A DNA stretch of 64,000 nt from Marinomonas atlantica. Its GTDB lineage: Bacteria > Pseudomonadota > Gammaproteobacteria > Pseudomonadales > Marinomonadaceae. This document shows, piece after piece, positions 8,385-18,895 of the stretch (positions are counted from its first letter, which is position 1; each line of letters opens with the position of its first letter). The notes beneath the pieces are model-generated. The model did no database searches. It was given only the letters and a program-made list of their open reading frames with translations, and was not told the origin of the DNA. The stretch spans positions 310,001 to 374,000 of the forward strand of contig NZ_LTAW01000002.1 of NCBI RefSeq assembly GCF_001639725.1, given 5' to 3'. The position numbers were made by a program, and so were the translations under genes.

Positions 8385-8987
8385 ATGAGTAAACTCCACA
8401 ATCTCTCCGAATCAGAGTATGAAACATTGGAGCCAGATAAGCGAATGAACGATGACGAGTCGGATCATGAAATTACGTTAGTCGATAGACTAATACAAAG
8501 AGCTGGGAAGGCTTGTGCTTGGTTAGTATTAGTAGCCATGGTGATTAGTGTCTATGAAGTCATTATGCGTTATGCCTTTAATTCGCCCACCACATGGGTG
8601 CATGAAACGACAACATTTCTGGTAGCCGCTATTTTTTCGATCGGCGGACCTTATACGCTGGCTCGCAATCGTCATATTCAAATCAATGTGTTACATGACT
8701 TATTACCCGTCGATAAGCGACGTTGGTTAAAGCTTCTACAGCTATTACTGGGAATAGGTTTTTGTGTGGCAATTGGCTATGCAAGCTGGGTATTGGCTTG
8801 GAATGCAACGCACACACCTACAGGTAATTGGCGTTTGCAAACATCGGGATCCTCTTGGGATTCTCCTTTACCTGCCTTTACAAAGTTGATCGTGCTTTTC
8901 TCTGTTGGATTAATGGCGTTGCAATTGTTAGTTCGACTCGTTAGGCATGTTCGTCGTAGCCTAGTTCGGCAAAGTGAGAAAAACTGA
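8385..8987 (+). CDS. dctQ: TRAP transporter small permease (DctQ family)
   Basis: 200-residue inner-membrane protein with four predicted helices (~40-62, ~77-97, ~115-137, ~160-182). Family pattern: VYEVIMRYAFNSPTTWVHE (~57-75) near helix 1 and the Arg-rich NRHIQINVLHDLLP loop (~95-108). DctQ proteins stabilise the DctM channel and help dock the binding protein. The N-terminal ~35 residues are acidic and longer than usual. Its stop codon overlaps the dctM start by one base (TGATG), indicating translational coupling. Confidence 0.88.
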   Translation: MSKLHNLSESEYETLEPDKRMNDDESDHEITLVDRLIQRAGKACAWLVLVAMVISVYEVIMRYAFNSPTTWVHETTTFLVAAIFSIGGPYTLARNRHIQINVLHDLLPVDKRRWLKLLQLLLGIGFCVAIGYASWVLAWNATHTPTGNWRLQTSGSSWDSPLPAFTKLIVLFSVGLMALQLLVRLVRHVRRSLVRQSEKN

Positions 8988-10288
8988 TGACTATTGAAAT
9001 AGCAACGTATCTGCTGATCTCATCGATCTTTGGGTTGTTGATTTTAGGATTACCATTAGCTTTTGTGACAGGGTTGGTGGCAGTCGTATTTACATTAGGC
9101 TGGTTTGGAACCAATGCTGTGCCGCTCGTTGGTAGCCGGATCTACGGATTTATTACTGAGTACTCGTTGGTTGCTGTCCCCATGTTTGTATTTATGGCAG
9201 GGCTGCTGGATAGGTCTGGCATGGCTAAGGACTTATTTAACTCCATGAGGATATTCTCGGGACGCTTGCCAGGAGGTGTAGCGGTTCAGACACTTTTTGT
9301 GGCATTTTTCTTAGCCGCTATATCTGGCATTATTGGCGGTGAAATTGTGCTACTTGGATTGTTAGCACTGCCGCAGATGTTGCGCTTAGGTTATGACAAA
9401 CGTATCGCGATAGGGGTTGTTTGTGCCGGTGGCTCTTTAGGGACGATGGTACCGCCTTCTATCGTCTTGATCATTTATGGGTTGATTTCTGGGGTGTCCA
9501 TTGCTGATCTCTTTAAAGCGGCCTTTGTCCCAGCCTTTGTGTTAATGGCCGCTTATATCGCTTACGTTATATTTATGTGCGCGCGTAATCCTAACATGGG
9601 CGGATTAGGCTCTGATCAGGAAGAAAGCTTACCCAAACAAACGTTTTTGCAAACCTTAAAAGGTATTGGTGCACCAGTATTAATTGCTGGAACGGTGCTT
9701 GGTTCTATCTATGGTGGTATTGCATCGGTCACAGAGGCTGCCGCTATGGGGGCTGCCGGTGTGTTGTTAGCTGTGAAATTGCGTGGCGAGTTTAACCTCA
9801 AACTGCTTAGAGGGAGCTTGACACAAACGTTAGAAACCTGCGGCATGATTGTGTGGATTGGTATTGGGGCGGCTTGTTTAGTCGGTGTATATAACTTGAT
9901 GGGCGGAAACCGCTTTGTTTCAAACGCGATTCTTGGGTTAGATGTAGCACCGATTCTCATCATAATGGTCATGATGCTGATCTTTTTATTGTTGGGGATG
10001 TTTCTGGATTGGATTGGTATTGCCATGTTGTGTTTACCTATTTTCATTCCAATCGTGGTACAGCTTGGCTTCAATCCCGTATGGTTTGGGATTCTTTTTG
10101 CTATTAATATGCAAGTCTCCTATATCAGTCCGCCCTTTGGTCCTGCCGCATTTTATTTAAAAAGTGTGGCCCCACCTGAAATAACGTTGAAAGATATTTT
10201 TGGCGCGATGTTACCATTTATTGTAATCCAACTCTGTGTATTAGGGCTGATGCTTGCTTATCCAGAAATGACCACTTGGGCTCTTTAG
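8987..10288 (+). CDS. dctM: TRAP transporter large permease (DctM family)
   Basis: 433-residue polytopic membrane protein, the sodium-driven transport subunit of the TRAP system. About 11-12 hydrophobic segments span the sequence. Family hallmarks include VAVPMFVFMAGLLDRSGMA (~58-76), the glycine-rich CAGGSLGTMVPPSIVLIIYG (~145-164) and the C-terminal NMQVSYISPPFGPAAFYLK (~374-392). Length is normal. It is the last gene of the dctPQM operon and is followed by a strong terminator. Confidence 0.92.
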   Translation: MTIEIATYLLISSIFGLLILGLPLAFVTGLVAVVFTLGWFGTNAVPLVGSRIYGFITEYSLVAVPMFVFMAGLLDRSGMAKDLFNSMRIFSGRLPGGVAVQTLFVAFFLAAISGIIGGEIVLLGLLALPQMLRLGYDKRIAIGVVCAGGSLGTMVPPSIVLIIYGLISGVSIADLFKAAFVPAFVLMAAYIAYVIFMCARNPNMGGLGSDQEESLPKQTFLQTLKGIGAPVLIAGTVLGSIYGGIASVTEAAAMGAAGVLLAVKLRGEFNLKLLRGSLTQTLETCGMIVWIGIGAACLVGVYNLMGGNRFVSNAILGLDVAPILIIMVMMLIFLLLGMFLDWIGIAMLCLPIFIPIVVQLGFNPVWFGILFAINMQVSYISPPFGPAAFYLKSVAPPEITLKDIFGAMLPFIVIQLCVLGLMLAYPEMTTWAL

Positions 10289-10314
10289 TTCTTCAAAATT
10301 TTTTGCTTACAGAG

Positions 10315-10351
10315 GACTTGGTTCTATGAAAATAGAACCAAGTCATTTTTT
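10315..10351 (+). terminator. Rho-independent terminator of dctPQM
   Basis: Perfect 13-base-pair stem GACTTGGTTCTAT / ATAGAACCAAGTC with a 4-base loop, then ATTTTTTAT. Confidence 0.92.
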
Positions 10352-10386
10352 ATCAGTTACATAAATATGAAAAATACTGTTTCCAT

Positions 10387-11289
10387 TTATTTTTTTCCCC
10401 ATCTATTAAAAATATCTTCTTTTTCAAAGTGTTCAATCAAATAATCACATATAGATTTCAGCTTGGGTGACGGTAATTGAGTTCTTGGGTAGACCAGCCA
10501 AACGCCTGTATAGGGGTACTGGTATTGCGGCAGCAGCGAGACCAGTTTGCCGGATGCTAAATCGTCTTTTACGTAGTAATCCGGCAGTTGGGCAATGCCT
10601 AAACCACGACGTATGGCGTCAAGTAAGGCGGGGCCGGAATTACTGCGCCAATGGCTGGACACTTTAATTTCTTTACGTTGGCCATTCTGACTGAATACCC
10701 AATGGGTTTTTGACCCCATCAAGCAGCTGTGTTTGTTGAGTTCCGCCAAAGTGTGCGGCATCCCGTTTTGATCAATGTATTCTCTTGAAGCACAGAGATA
10801 TTCTGCTCGGTCACACAAGCGCCTTGATAATAGGCTGGAATCTCTTAATGCGCCCATTCTGATCGCCAAATCGTAGCCTTCTTCAATTAAGTCCACTTCG
10901 CGGTTGGTCAGGTGTAGATCAAGATCAACTTGTGGGTTTTGCAGCAGAAAGTCATTCAGCAATGGCGCTAAGTAGCGCTCGCCAAAAGTCGTTGCACAGG
11001 TAATACGAAGTGTACCCATGGGTGCTTGGTTTAGGGCACTTACGGCTTCTTCGGCGGCGGCGAGTGTATTCGGTAGATCTCGACAATGCTGATAGAAGCG
11101 CTCGCCTGCTTCACTGAGTCGAATGCTACGTGTGGTACGAAACAAAAGCGTGGTGTTTAAGCGCTGTTCAAGGTGTGTGATTAGTCGACTTACATGCGAG
11201 GCGGAGACATTCAGCCGATTAGCAGCTTTTGAGAAGCTGCCCTGGTGGACAACTTCAACAAAGGCTTCCATTGCTTCCCATTGTTTCAT
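10387..11289 (-). CDS. LysR-family regulator divergent from formaldehyde-detoxification genes
   Basis: 300-residue LysR-type regulator of the common CrgA/AaeR-like group: MKQWEAMEAFVEVVHQGSFS at the N-terminus, a helix-turn-helix at ~20-45 (AANRLNVSASHVSRLITHLE) and FRTTRSIRLSEAGERFY in the wing/linker. The effector domain begins near 92 (GTLRITCATTFGERYLAPLL). I place the start at the ATG complementary to 11287-11289. The open frame continues ~85 residues further upstream, but that part overlaps the divergent adhC start and is not LysR-like. Its position suggests control of adhC-fghA, which is inference only. Confidence 0.85.
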   Translation of the reverse strand: MKQWEAMEAFVEVVHQGSFSKAANRLNVSASHVSRLITHLEQRLNTTLLFRTTRSIRLSEAGERFYQHCRDLPNTLAAAEEAVSALNQAPMGTLRITCATTFGERYLAPLLNDFLLQNPQVDLDLHLTNREVDLIEEGYDLAIRMGALRDSSLLSRRLCDRAEYLCASREYIDQNGMPHTLAELNKHSCLMGSKTHWVFSQNGQRKEIKVSSHWRSNSGPALLDAIRRGLGIAQLPDYYVKDDLASGKLVSLLPQYQYPYTGVWLVYPRTQLPSPKLKSICDYLIEHFEKEDIFNRWGKK

Positions 11290-11400
11290 AAGTGGTGAAT
11301 CCTGATTGTTGCTGTATGACAATAATGATTTGTTAAAATAAGTATTATCGCAATAGTTTTTTAGGATTACACTACCTGCACATGTTTCACTAACTATTAA

Positions 11401-12540
<1,140 letters not shown>

Positions 12541-12554
12541 GAGTGATTTATCAC

Positions 12555-12584
12555 AAAAAGCCCATCTAAATGATGGGCTTTTTT
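12555..12584 (+). terminator. Terminator/attenuator between adhC and fghA
   Basis: Twelve-base-pair stem AAAAAGCCCATC / GATGGGCTTTTT with a 5-base loop and T tail, only 20 bases before the fghA start. It would reduce read-through from adhC into fghA. Confidence 0.8.
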
Positions 12585-12604
12585 ACTGATACAAAGAGGG
12601 ATAT

Positions 12605-13438
12605 ATGGAACTTTTATCAAGTACAAAAGTAAGCGGTGGTTGGTTAAAACGCTACCGTCACGAAAGCTTGTCTGTAAAAGGCGACATGGTATTCGCAATC
12701 TTCTTGCCGCCTCAGGCAGAGAGCGCGAGTGTTCCAGTAATGTACTGGTTGTCTGGCCTGACATGTACCGATGAGAACTTTTCGCAAAAAGCAGGTGGTT
12801 TCAAGAAAGCTGCTGAGCTTGGTTTAGCGATTGTCATGCCGGATACGAGCCCACGTGGCACAGACTACCCTGGCGAACACGAAAGCTACGATTTCGGCTC
12901 CGGTGCTGGCTTCTATGTGAACGCAACGGTTGCACCTTATGCCAACACTTACCACATGTATGACTACGTGGTAAAAGAATTGCCAACTCTGGTTGAAGAG
13001 CACTTCCCTGTGACGGATAAGCGTTCTATTTCTGGACACTCTATGGGTGGACATGGTGCGTTGATTTGTGCACTGAAGAACCCTGGGCGTTACCAGTCAG
13101 TGTCAGCGTTTGCGCCGATCACAAACCCAACGCAGTGTCCTTGGGGCGAGAAAGCGTTCATAGGTTACCTAGGTGACGATCGTGAAGCGTGGAAAGCGTG
13201 GGATACTTGTGAATTGATCGCGACGGCCACTGAGCGTTTGCCATTATTGGTGGATCAAGGTGAAGCGGACAATTTCTTAGAAGAGCAACTGAAGCCTGAA
13301 GCGCTAGAACAAGCATGTGAAAAAGCGGGTCATGAATTGACGCTACGCCGTCAGTCTGGCTACGATCACAGCTATTTCTTTATCTCTAGCTTTGTTGATG
13401 ATCATCTGGTTCATCACGCAAAAGCATTGGGTCTATAA
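12605..13438 (+). CDS. fghA: S-formylglutathione hydrolase
   Basis: 277-residue esterase-D family serine hydrolase that splits S-formylglutathione into formate and glutathione, the second step of glutathione-dependent formaldehyde oxidation. Motifs: YWLSGLTCTDENF (oxyanion region, ~48-60) and the nucleophile elbow SGHSMGGHGA with Ser146. The catalytic Asp is expected in VDQGEADNFL (~219-228) and the His in GYDHSYFFI (~254-262). Size is the family norm (~278). It lies directly downstream of adhC, the conserved pairing for this pathway. Confidence 0.95.
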   Translation: MELLSSTKVSGGWLKRYRHESLSVKGDMVFAIFLPPQAESASVPVMYWLSGLTCTDENFSQKAGGFKKAAELGLAIVMPDTSPRGTDYPGEHESYDFGSGAGFYVNATVAPYANTYHMYDYVVKELPTLVEEHFPVTDKRSISGHSMGGHGALICALKNPGRYQSVSAFAPITNPTQCPWGEKAFIGYLGDDREAWKAWDTCELIATATERLPLLVDQGEADNFLEEQLKPEALEQACEKAGHELTLRRQSGYDHSYFFISSFVDDHLVHHAKALGL

Positions 13439-13466
13439 GCCTAATTACGCTTTTGTTTAGAGAGAC

Positions 13467-13500
13467 AAAAAAGGCGAGCTACTGAGTAGTTCGCCTTTTT
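13467..13500. terminator. Bidirectional terminator
   Basis: Stem AAAAAGGCGAGCTA / TAGTTCGCCTTTTT (one mismatch) with A and T runs on both sides, between the convergent fghA and chemoreceptor genes. Confidence 0.8.
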
Positions 13501-13530
13501 AATGCGTGGTGTTTTAATGCTGCAACAGTA

Positions 13531-15153
13531 TCAGTTAAAACGGAACTGGCTGATTTGAATGCGTAGAGATTCGGCCATTTTGGTGACCTGTTGCGAGCCT
13601 TGTGCTACTTCATCAGCTTCTTGCAGCACACGTTCTGATACTTCACGAATACCGATCAGGTTGCTGTTTATTTCCTCAGCGACTTGGCCTTGTTGCTCAG
13701 CAGCGGAGGCAATTTGCACGCTACGGTCAGACACATCATCGACTTGCATTAGCATCTTTTCAAGATTCTGCGCGGCATTACGCATACGTTCTGCGCCCAA
13801 TTCTGCCTGTTGTGTGCTGGATGCCATAGAGCTAGAGGCTTCTGAGGATTGCTGTTGTAACTTTTCAATGATCTGACGGATCTCGACGGTTGAGCTTTGA
13901 GTTCGACTGGCAAGAGTGCGGACTTCATCAGCGACGACAGCAAAACCACGACCTTGCTCACCTGCACGAGCTGCCTCGATGGCTGCATTTAAAGCCAGTA
14001 AGTTTGTTTGCTCAGAAATATCACCGATCACACCTAAGACAGATTCAATATCTTTTGTTTGTGACAATAACTCAATGATGACGGAGTTAGCGCCTTCAAC
14101 ATGATGTGTCAGCGTCTGGATATTGTGATTGGTTTCATTCAAGTCGGTGCTAGAACTGCGCGTTGTGTCTTGTACGACTTGTGTAGCTTGCGCCGTGTCT
14201 TTGGCATTGTTGGCCACATCACGAATAGAGTAGGACATCTCATTCATAGCAGTGGCCAGTTTCTCCACTTCATTAAATTGGCTATCCATCCCACGTTTTG
14301 TGTTGCTGGTGTTGCCTTGCATTTGGACAGAGACTGCTTGAAGCTCGTCAATTGCCTGCGCCACGCTGCCTAGGGTTTTTGCTAAAGATTCAGACATTTG
14401 ATTAGCTGAATCCGCTAGAATACCAAGCTCATCTTTACGGCTAAGTTCTAAGTGATGAGTCATATCGCCACTTGCCACATTTTGTAGATGAGCTGTAACG
14501 GCTTTTAATGGACGTACTATGCTACGCACTAGGAAGCAGCTCATTGTCAATGCGACCAGCACCATGATTGTTTCAATAATGACTGACACTAAGGTCGTGT
14601 CCCAAAAAGCCTGCTGGACATCTGTTAAAAAGACCCCTGAGCCTATTATCCAGCCCCAGTCTTTAAGGCCTTTTACATAAGAAACTTTATCTTCAGGCTC
14701 ATCTACTTGAGGGCCTTTGTAAGTATATTCAACAAAGCCTTCACCGTTTTGTTTTACAGTTGAAACCATGTCTTGCCAATGGTGTTTGCCGCCAGCATCC
14801 GTTTTATTTTTGACATTACTGCCATTTAGCTGAGGCTTTAGTGGGTGCATCAACAGTGTATGCTGATAGTCGTTTATCCAAAAGTAACCGCCTTTGCCAT
14901 AACGTAATGCTGCGACCGCTTGTAAAGCTTGCTCTTTGGCTTTTTGCTCACCAATGATAGGCGCTTGAGCATGATAGAACTCAATCAATGAGTAGGCATT
15001 GTCTACCTGTTCTTTAACTTGTAACTTGCGTGCTTCAAGTGCGCCTTGGTATTGATTCGTGTAGGCTTGAAATTCAAATATCACCAATAAGCCTACTAAT
15101 AATGCAATTAGGCCCCATAATTTACGACTGACTTTGATGTCGGCAATCCGCAT
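13531..15153 (-). CDS. Methyl-accepting chemotaxis protein with single Cache domain
   Basis: 540-residue chemoreceptor. Order: transmembrane helix ~12-30, periplasmic sCache_2-type domain ~35-180 ([20 protein letters not shown] at ~85-104 is the characteristic ligand-pocket segment; [15 protein letters not shown] closes it), second helix ~187-210, HAMP linker ~211-265, and cytoplasmic signalling domain to the end. The tip that binds CheA/CheW reads [20 protein letters not shown]. sCache_2 receptors often sense small carboxylates, but the ligand is unknown. No C-terminal CheR-tethering pentapeptide is present. The start has GGAGG upstream. Confidence 0.92.
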   Translation of the reverse strand: MRIADIKVSRKLWGLIALLVGLLVIFEFQAYTNQYQGALEARKLQVKEQVDNAYSLIEFYHAQAPIIGEQKAKEQALQAVAALRYGKGGYFWINDYQHTLLMHPLKPQLNGSNVKNKTDAGGKHHWQDMVSTVKQNGEGFVEYTYKGPQVDEPEDKVSYVKGLKDWGWIIGSGVFLTDVQQAFWDTTLVSVIIETIMVLVALTMSCFLVRSIVRPLKAVTAHLQNVASGDMTHHLELSRKDELGILADSANQMSESLAKTLGSVAQAIDELQAVSVQMQGNTSNTKRGMDSQFNEVEKLATAMNEMSYSIRDVANNAKDTAQATQVVQDTTRSSSTDLNETNHNIQTLTHHVEGANSVIIELLSQTKDIESVLGVIGDISEQTNLLALNAAIEAARAGEQGRGFAVVADEVRTLASRTQSSTVEIRQIIEKLQQQSSEASSSMASSTQQAELGAERMRNAAQNLEKMLMQVDDVSDRSVQIASAAEQQGQVAEEINSNLIGIREVSERVLQEADEVAQGSQQVTKMAESLRIQISQFRFN

Positions 15154-15171
15154 GATTTCCTCCTGAAAATT

Positions 15172-15197
15172 TTATAAGCAGAGGTTATGGTTTTTTA
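15172..15197 (-). promoter_or_regulatory. Possible FliA (sigma-28) promoter of the chemoreceptor gene
   Basis: On the minus strand TAAA, 14 bases, then GCTTATAA. This resembles the flagellar sigma-28 consensus (TAAA-N15-GCCGATAA), matching six of eight -10 bases with one base less spacing. It lies ~20-45 bases upstream of the receptor start. Confidence 0.3.
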
Positions 15198-15315
15198 GAG
15201 GCAAGGGTGCTGATACAGATCATTAATTGAATATAAATGAGACTAATAGATTAGGTTTTTGGCTTTTATTAGTCATGACTTTCAAACTTTTGACATAAAC
15301 CGTTTAGGGATTCTA

Positions 15316-16149
15316 ATGCGTTACTCAATTTTGATTACTGGATGCAGCAGTGGCATCGGTTTGGAAGCAGCTTTGATGTTGCAAAAACATAATTTTTTAG
15401 TGGTGGCGAGCTGCCGTAAAGCCGCTGATGTTGATGCGTTGCGGCAACAAGGTATTAAGCATGTTGTACAGCTAGATTTAGCAGACTCTAAATCCATTGA
15501 GCAAGGGCTGAAACAAACGCTTGAGATAACTGGTGGGGCTTTGTACGCACTGTTCAATAACGGTGCTTATGGGCAGCCTGGGGCAGTGGAAGACTTACCA
15601 GTAGACGTATTACGCCAACAGTTTGAAGTGAACGTTTTCGGTACGCATGATTTGACGACACGTGTTGTGAAAGTGATGCTTCAGCAAGGCTATGGCCGTA
15701 TTGTACAAAACAGTTCAGTACTTGGTTTGGTTGCCGCTCCGTTTCGGGGTTCTTACAATGCGAGCAAGTTCGCATTAGAGGGACTTACGGACACCATGCG
15801 CATGGAGTTAAGCGATACGCCGATTAAAGTGTCAACCATTGAGCCAGGTCCGATTGTCAGTCGCTTTAGAGACAATGCTTTAATTGCGTTGCAATCTAAC
15901 ATTAATGTGGAAAACAGCCGACATCAAAAAGGCTACCAGCAAGCCATTACGCGTTTAAGCAAAGTTGGTCCTGCAGCAAGTGGTACATTACCCGCAAGCG
16001 CGGTCGTGAAAAAGCTATTACATGCATTGGAATCACCCAAGCCTAAGCCTCGTTACTATGTGACTTGGCCAACGTACGCGGCTGGTTTGATGCGTCGTGT
16101 GCTGCCGACTTGTTTATTGGACCGCATTATGAAGTCGAATGGTAATTAG
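15316..16149 (+). CDS. Short-chain dehydrogenase/reductase
   Basis: 277-residue classical SDR oxidoreductase: cofactor loop TGCSSGIG (~8-15), NNGAYG (~86-91), catalytic Ser in QNSSVLG (~136) and Tyr/Lys in YNASK (~152-156). This subgroup resembles the YbbO-like NAD(P)-dependent oxidoreductases. The conserved IEPGPIVSRFRDNA (~181-194) follows the active site. The ATG at 15316 has TTAGGGA upstream; an in-frame start at 15259 would place 19 extra residues before the cofactor-binding strand. Its stop overlaps the stop of the convergent hydrolase gene. The substrate is unknown. Confidence 0.85.
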   Translation: MRYSILITGCSSGIGLEAALMLQKHNFLVVASCRKAADVDALRQQGIKHVVQLDLADSKSIEQGLKQTLEITGGALYALFNNGAYGQPGAVEDLPVDVLRQQFEVNVFGTHDLTTRVVKVMLQQGYGRIVQNSSVLGLVAAPFRGSYNASKFALEGLTDTMRMELSDTPIKVSTIEPGPIVSRFRDNALIALQSNINVENSRHQKGYQQAITRLSKVGPAASGTLPASAVVKKLLHALESPKPKPRYYVTWPTYAAGLMRRVLPTCLLDRIMKSNGN

Positions 16150-17159
16150 TGGTTGGCTCTATTGGCTAACGAGTTGATGACGTTCTGATCCAGTAGCCAT
16201 TGATCGATGGCGGCTAAATAGCTCTGACGTATGGGCTTCGGTGATAAAAATAAATCATGGTAGCCGCCTTCAATAGCTACCGTTTTAAGCTGGGAAAAAG
16301 CGTTGTTCGCGGCCAAGTTCATACTGCCTACATCTAAAACACCATCTCCTTGCTTGACCTCTTCAATATCCAGTGCATGGCGTGTTGTGGTTTTAGAATG
16401 GCACATCAGTGTTGGTAACGTTATTGGATGCTTCTGCAAAGCACGTTGGGCTAGAATGACTTGTTTAAGCCAGTGAAAGGAAAGAGGGAACCCTTGTGCT
16501 GGTTTCCAATCTAGGCGGTAGTCCCATTCGCCACCAAATTTTTGATGTAAAGTCTGGGCGTATAAACTGATTTTATGGGCTCGTAGTGAATGGTATGGCA
16601 GTAAAGATACTGCCAGCCAAATAGGCCAGCTTACATGCTTTATGATCTTGGGCGAAAAGGGCAGGGCTAGAAAAGGACTGTTTAACATCAGCCCAGTAAT
16701 ACGTGGTTTGTTGTTTGTATCTTGTTCGAATACTTGCTGAGTTGATACATAACTTGACGCGATTAACCCCCCTGTCGAATGTGCTAGCAGAGTCACTTCA
16801 GTTACGCCGAGTCTATACATCTCAGTCAGCGCGAGATGTATATCATCGTGGTATTGAGTCAGACTTTCACACCAATTAGGCACACTGTTCGGACGAATAG
16901 AGCGACCGTAACCTCGTAGGTCGAGTGCAAAAAAACGCAACCCTAACTGTTCGAAGTGATGTGCCAGTTGATCTTGAAAGAAGTAATCCGTATAGCCATG
17001 CAAATATAGAACTGCTTTGTGACTTGGCGTGCCAGTGACGTACTCAATGACAGTGGTCACAACGTCCGTCACTGGACCGTCAAATCGATAGGTGTGAGCT
17101 ATAAATAGCTCACCGAGAATATCAGGTTTGCTATGAAGGTGCTGCCAATAGTCAATCAT
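16146..17159 (-). CDS. Alpha/beta hydrolase (serine aminopeptidase S33 / lysophospholipase-like)
   Basis: 337-residue alpha/beta hydrolase. Recognisable parts are VLYLHGYTDYFFQD (oxyanion-hole strand, ~50-63), FFALDLRGYGRS (~77-88), the nucleophile elbow AHSTGG (~128-133, Ala where GxSxG has the first Gly) and a late His in GGYHDLFLS (~305-313). There is no signal peptide, so it is probably cytoplasmic. It resembles monoacylglycerol lipase/lysophospholipase L2-type enzymes. The start is 6 bases behind the HlyU-family gene, so the two are co-transcribed. Confidence 0.78.
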   Translation of the reverse strand: MIDYWQHLHSKPDILGELFIAHTYRFDGPVTDVVTTVIEYVTGTPSHKAVLYLHGYTDYFFQDQLAHHFEQLGLRFFALDLRGYGRSIRPNSVPNWCESLTQYHDDIHLALTEMYRLGVTEVTLLAHSTGGLIASSYVSTQQVFEQDTNNKPRITGLMLNSPFLALPFSPKIIKHVSWPIWLAVSLLPYHSLRAHKISLYAQTLHQKFGGEWDYRLDWKPAQGFPLSFHWLKQVILAQRALQKHPITLPTLMCHSKTTTRHALDIEEVKQGDGVLDVGSMNLAANNAFSQLKTVAIEGGYHDLFLSPKPIRQSYLAAIDQWLLDQNVINSLANRANH

Positions 17160-17165
17160 AACAAA

Positions 17166-17453
17166 TTAGAAAATTTGGTCGCCTAATTGATCTATGGTGA
17201 GCTTTGCTTTGCGCGTGGTGAGTTCAACACATTCATCAAGGCTCGCGACCAAATCAGAACGAATAAACTTATGAACTTTTTGGTCTTCGAATTCGCCTTT
17301 AGTAATTGTCGCACATACTCGGTATTGGCCTTGATCTGGCTGAGGTGTAGGAATAATGATGAAGCCATTATGCTCAACGGGGTCAAACGTACGAACATTT
17401 GAGGTGGTTCCATCACCAGAAAACATTTGAGTAATTTTAGAAAGAAAGCCCAT
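17166..17453 (-). CDS. HlyU family protein
   Basis: 95-residue protein matching the HlyU family by MGFLSKITQMFSGDG at the N-terminus and GFIIIPTPQPDQGQYRVCA (~34-52). In this family the name comes from a Vibrio haemolysin activator of the ArsR class, whereas this short Pfam HlyU family has no demonstrated DNA-binding role. I therefore do not assign a regulatory function. I selected the ATG complementary to 17451-17453 because the protein family begins with MGFLSK; a longer frame adds 14 residues. It sits between a MFS transporter and a hydrolase on the same strand. Confidence 0.75.
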   Translation of the reverse strand: MGFLSKITQMFSGDGTTSNVRTFDPVEHNGFIIIPTPQPDQGQYRVCATITKGEFEDQKVHKFIRSDLVASLDECVELTTRKAKLTIDQLGDQIF

Positions 17454-17531
17454 GACAAAAAAGCCTTTGGTAATTAGGATAACCTTCATTGTCATGGATT
17501 TTGGCTTGGAGTCAAATAAAGCCTTAAAAGA

Positions 17532-18722
17532 TTAGCTTTGTGGCGTAATATTTGGGGTTACTATGATGGCGCGTTTACGGCTCGACATAAGCGTAAACAT
17601 AGCGACTAAGATCGCTGGGATCATCAGCAAGTTCAGGATCTCCCAACCAAAAAGCGAGTGCCAGTAACCGGATAACAAGCTGGCGGCCGCGGCACTTGAG
17701 AACACGATCAAATCGTTAACACCTTGAACACGGGCTTTATCTGCAGGCTTATAGGTTTTTGTCAAAAGTGCTGTTGCCCCAATGAACGTGAAGTTCCAGC
17801 CAATGCCAAGCAATACTAATGCAATGAAGAAGTGCCAATAGCTCACTCCGAATTGGTTTAGGAAAACGCAGCCGAGTAACATTAAGCAGCCAAGCTGGAT
17901 GACACTGTATGTGCCAATGCGCATAATCAGCCGACCGGTAAAGAAAGAAGGTAAGAACATCCCCAGTACATGCCATTGAATGATGTGTGCAGTGTTACCA
18001 AAATCAAAGCCGCATGCCTGCATTGCCAAAGGGGTGGCGGTCATAATTAACACCATCACAGCATAGCCAATGGAGCCGGCCACGATTGCACTCATTAAAT
18101 CAGACTGTTTAAGCAATTCAAGGTAAGGACGTGGTGTGCCATTTAGTTCTTGTGCAGTGGGCACGCGCATCGGTAATACTGCAATCAACACCGTATTAAA
18201 GGTGTACAGCACGATTAAAGCCGCAAACGCACCTAAATACTGAGTTTCGGGTGCCCAGTGCTCAAACCAGATCGCCATATTAGGCCCCAGTACCGCGGCG
18301 ATAACGCCAGCTCCCATAATCATACTGATGGCAAGAGGTGCTTTTTCTTTCGGTACATTTTCAGTGGCGGCAAAACGGTATTGTTGACCAATACCAATCG
18401 CCATGCCCAGTAAAAAAGTCGCGCCACAAAATAGCTCGAATAAACCATGTTTTACGGCGTAAAAGGCAAGAAAAGCACCGCCAACACCGATCAGGTTACC
18501 CGCAAGAAAGCCTTTCTTACGGCCTAGCCAGCCCATTAAAAGAGCGGCTGGAAGAGTGACCCCCATGAGACCTAAAAATTGCAGAGCAACGGGTAACGTT
18601 GCCAATGCAAAGCTCGGCGCTAAACTTTGACCGATGAGTGCGGTCACAGATACAAGAAGTATGTTGCCTGTTATTAACAGAGCTTGTCCGAGAGACAATC
18701 CCCAAACCGTTATATTGCGCAT
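17532..18722 (-). CDS. Major facilitator superfamily transporter
   Basis: 396-residue permease with about twelve hydrophobic segments. The loop after helix 2 reads MGWLGRKKGFLAGN, the degenerate form of the MFS A-motif (G-x-L-x-D-R-x-G-R-K). The sequence IGIGQQYRFAATENVPKEKA (~110-129) is typical of a subfamily of short MFS proteins of unknown substrate in proteobacteria. It is probably the first gene of a MFS-HlyU-hydrolase transcription unit, with 78 bases to the next gene. Confidence 0.82.
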   Translation of the reverse strand: MRNITVWGLSLGQALLITGNILLVSVTALIGQSLAPSFALATLPVALQFLGLMGVTLPAALLMGWLGRKKGFLAGNLIGVGGAFLAFYAVKHGLFELFCGATFLLGMAIGIGQQYRFAATENVPKEKAPLAISMIMGAGVIAAVLGPNMAIWFEHWAPETQYLGAFAALIVLYTFNTVLIAVLPMRVPTAQELNGTPRPYLELLKQSDLMSAIVAGSIGYAVMVLIMTATPLAMQACGFDFGNTAHIIQWHVLGMFLPSFFTGRLIMRIGTYSVIQLGCLMLLGCVFLNQFGVSYWHFFIALVLLGIGWNFTFIGATALLTKTYKPADKARVQGVNDLIVFSSAAAASLLSGYWHSLFGWEILNLLMIPAILVAMFTLMSSRKRAIIVTPNITPQS

Positions 18723-18895
18723 GCTAAATCCTTTATATAGCTGTCATAGTATGTAACGCCGCAATAAGGATCGGGCAGCTACGCCAACATATTAGTCGAG
18801 CAACTTGAACATTTATTGCATGATTATAGTAATCACATGAGTTAAGTTCAATTTGATTCGCGTAGAATGGGAAATATTTACAAAAGGAGATATGT

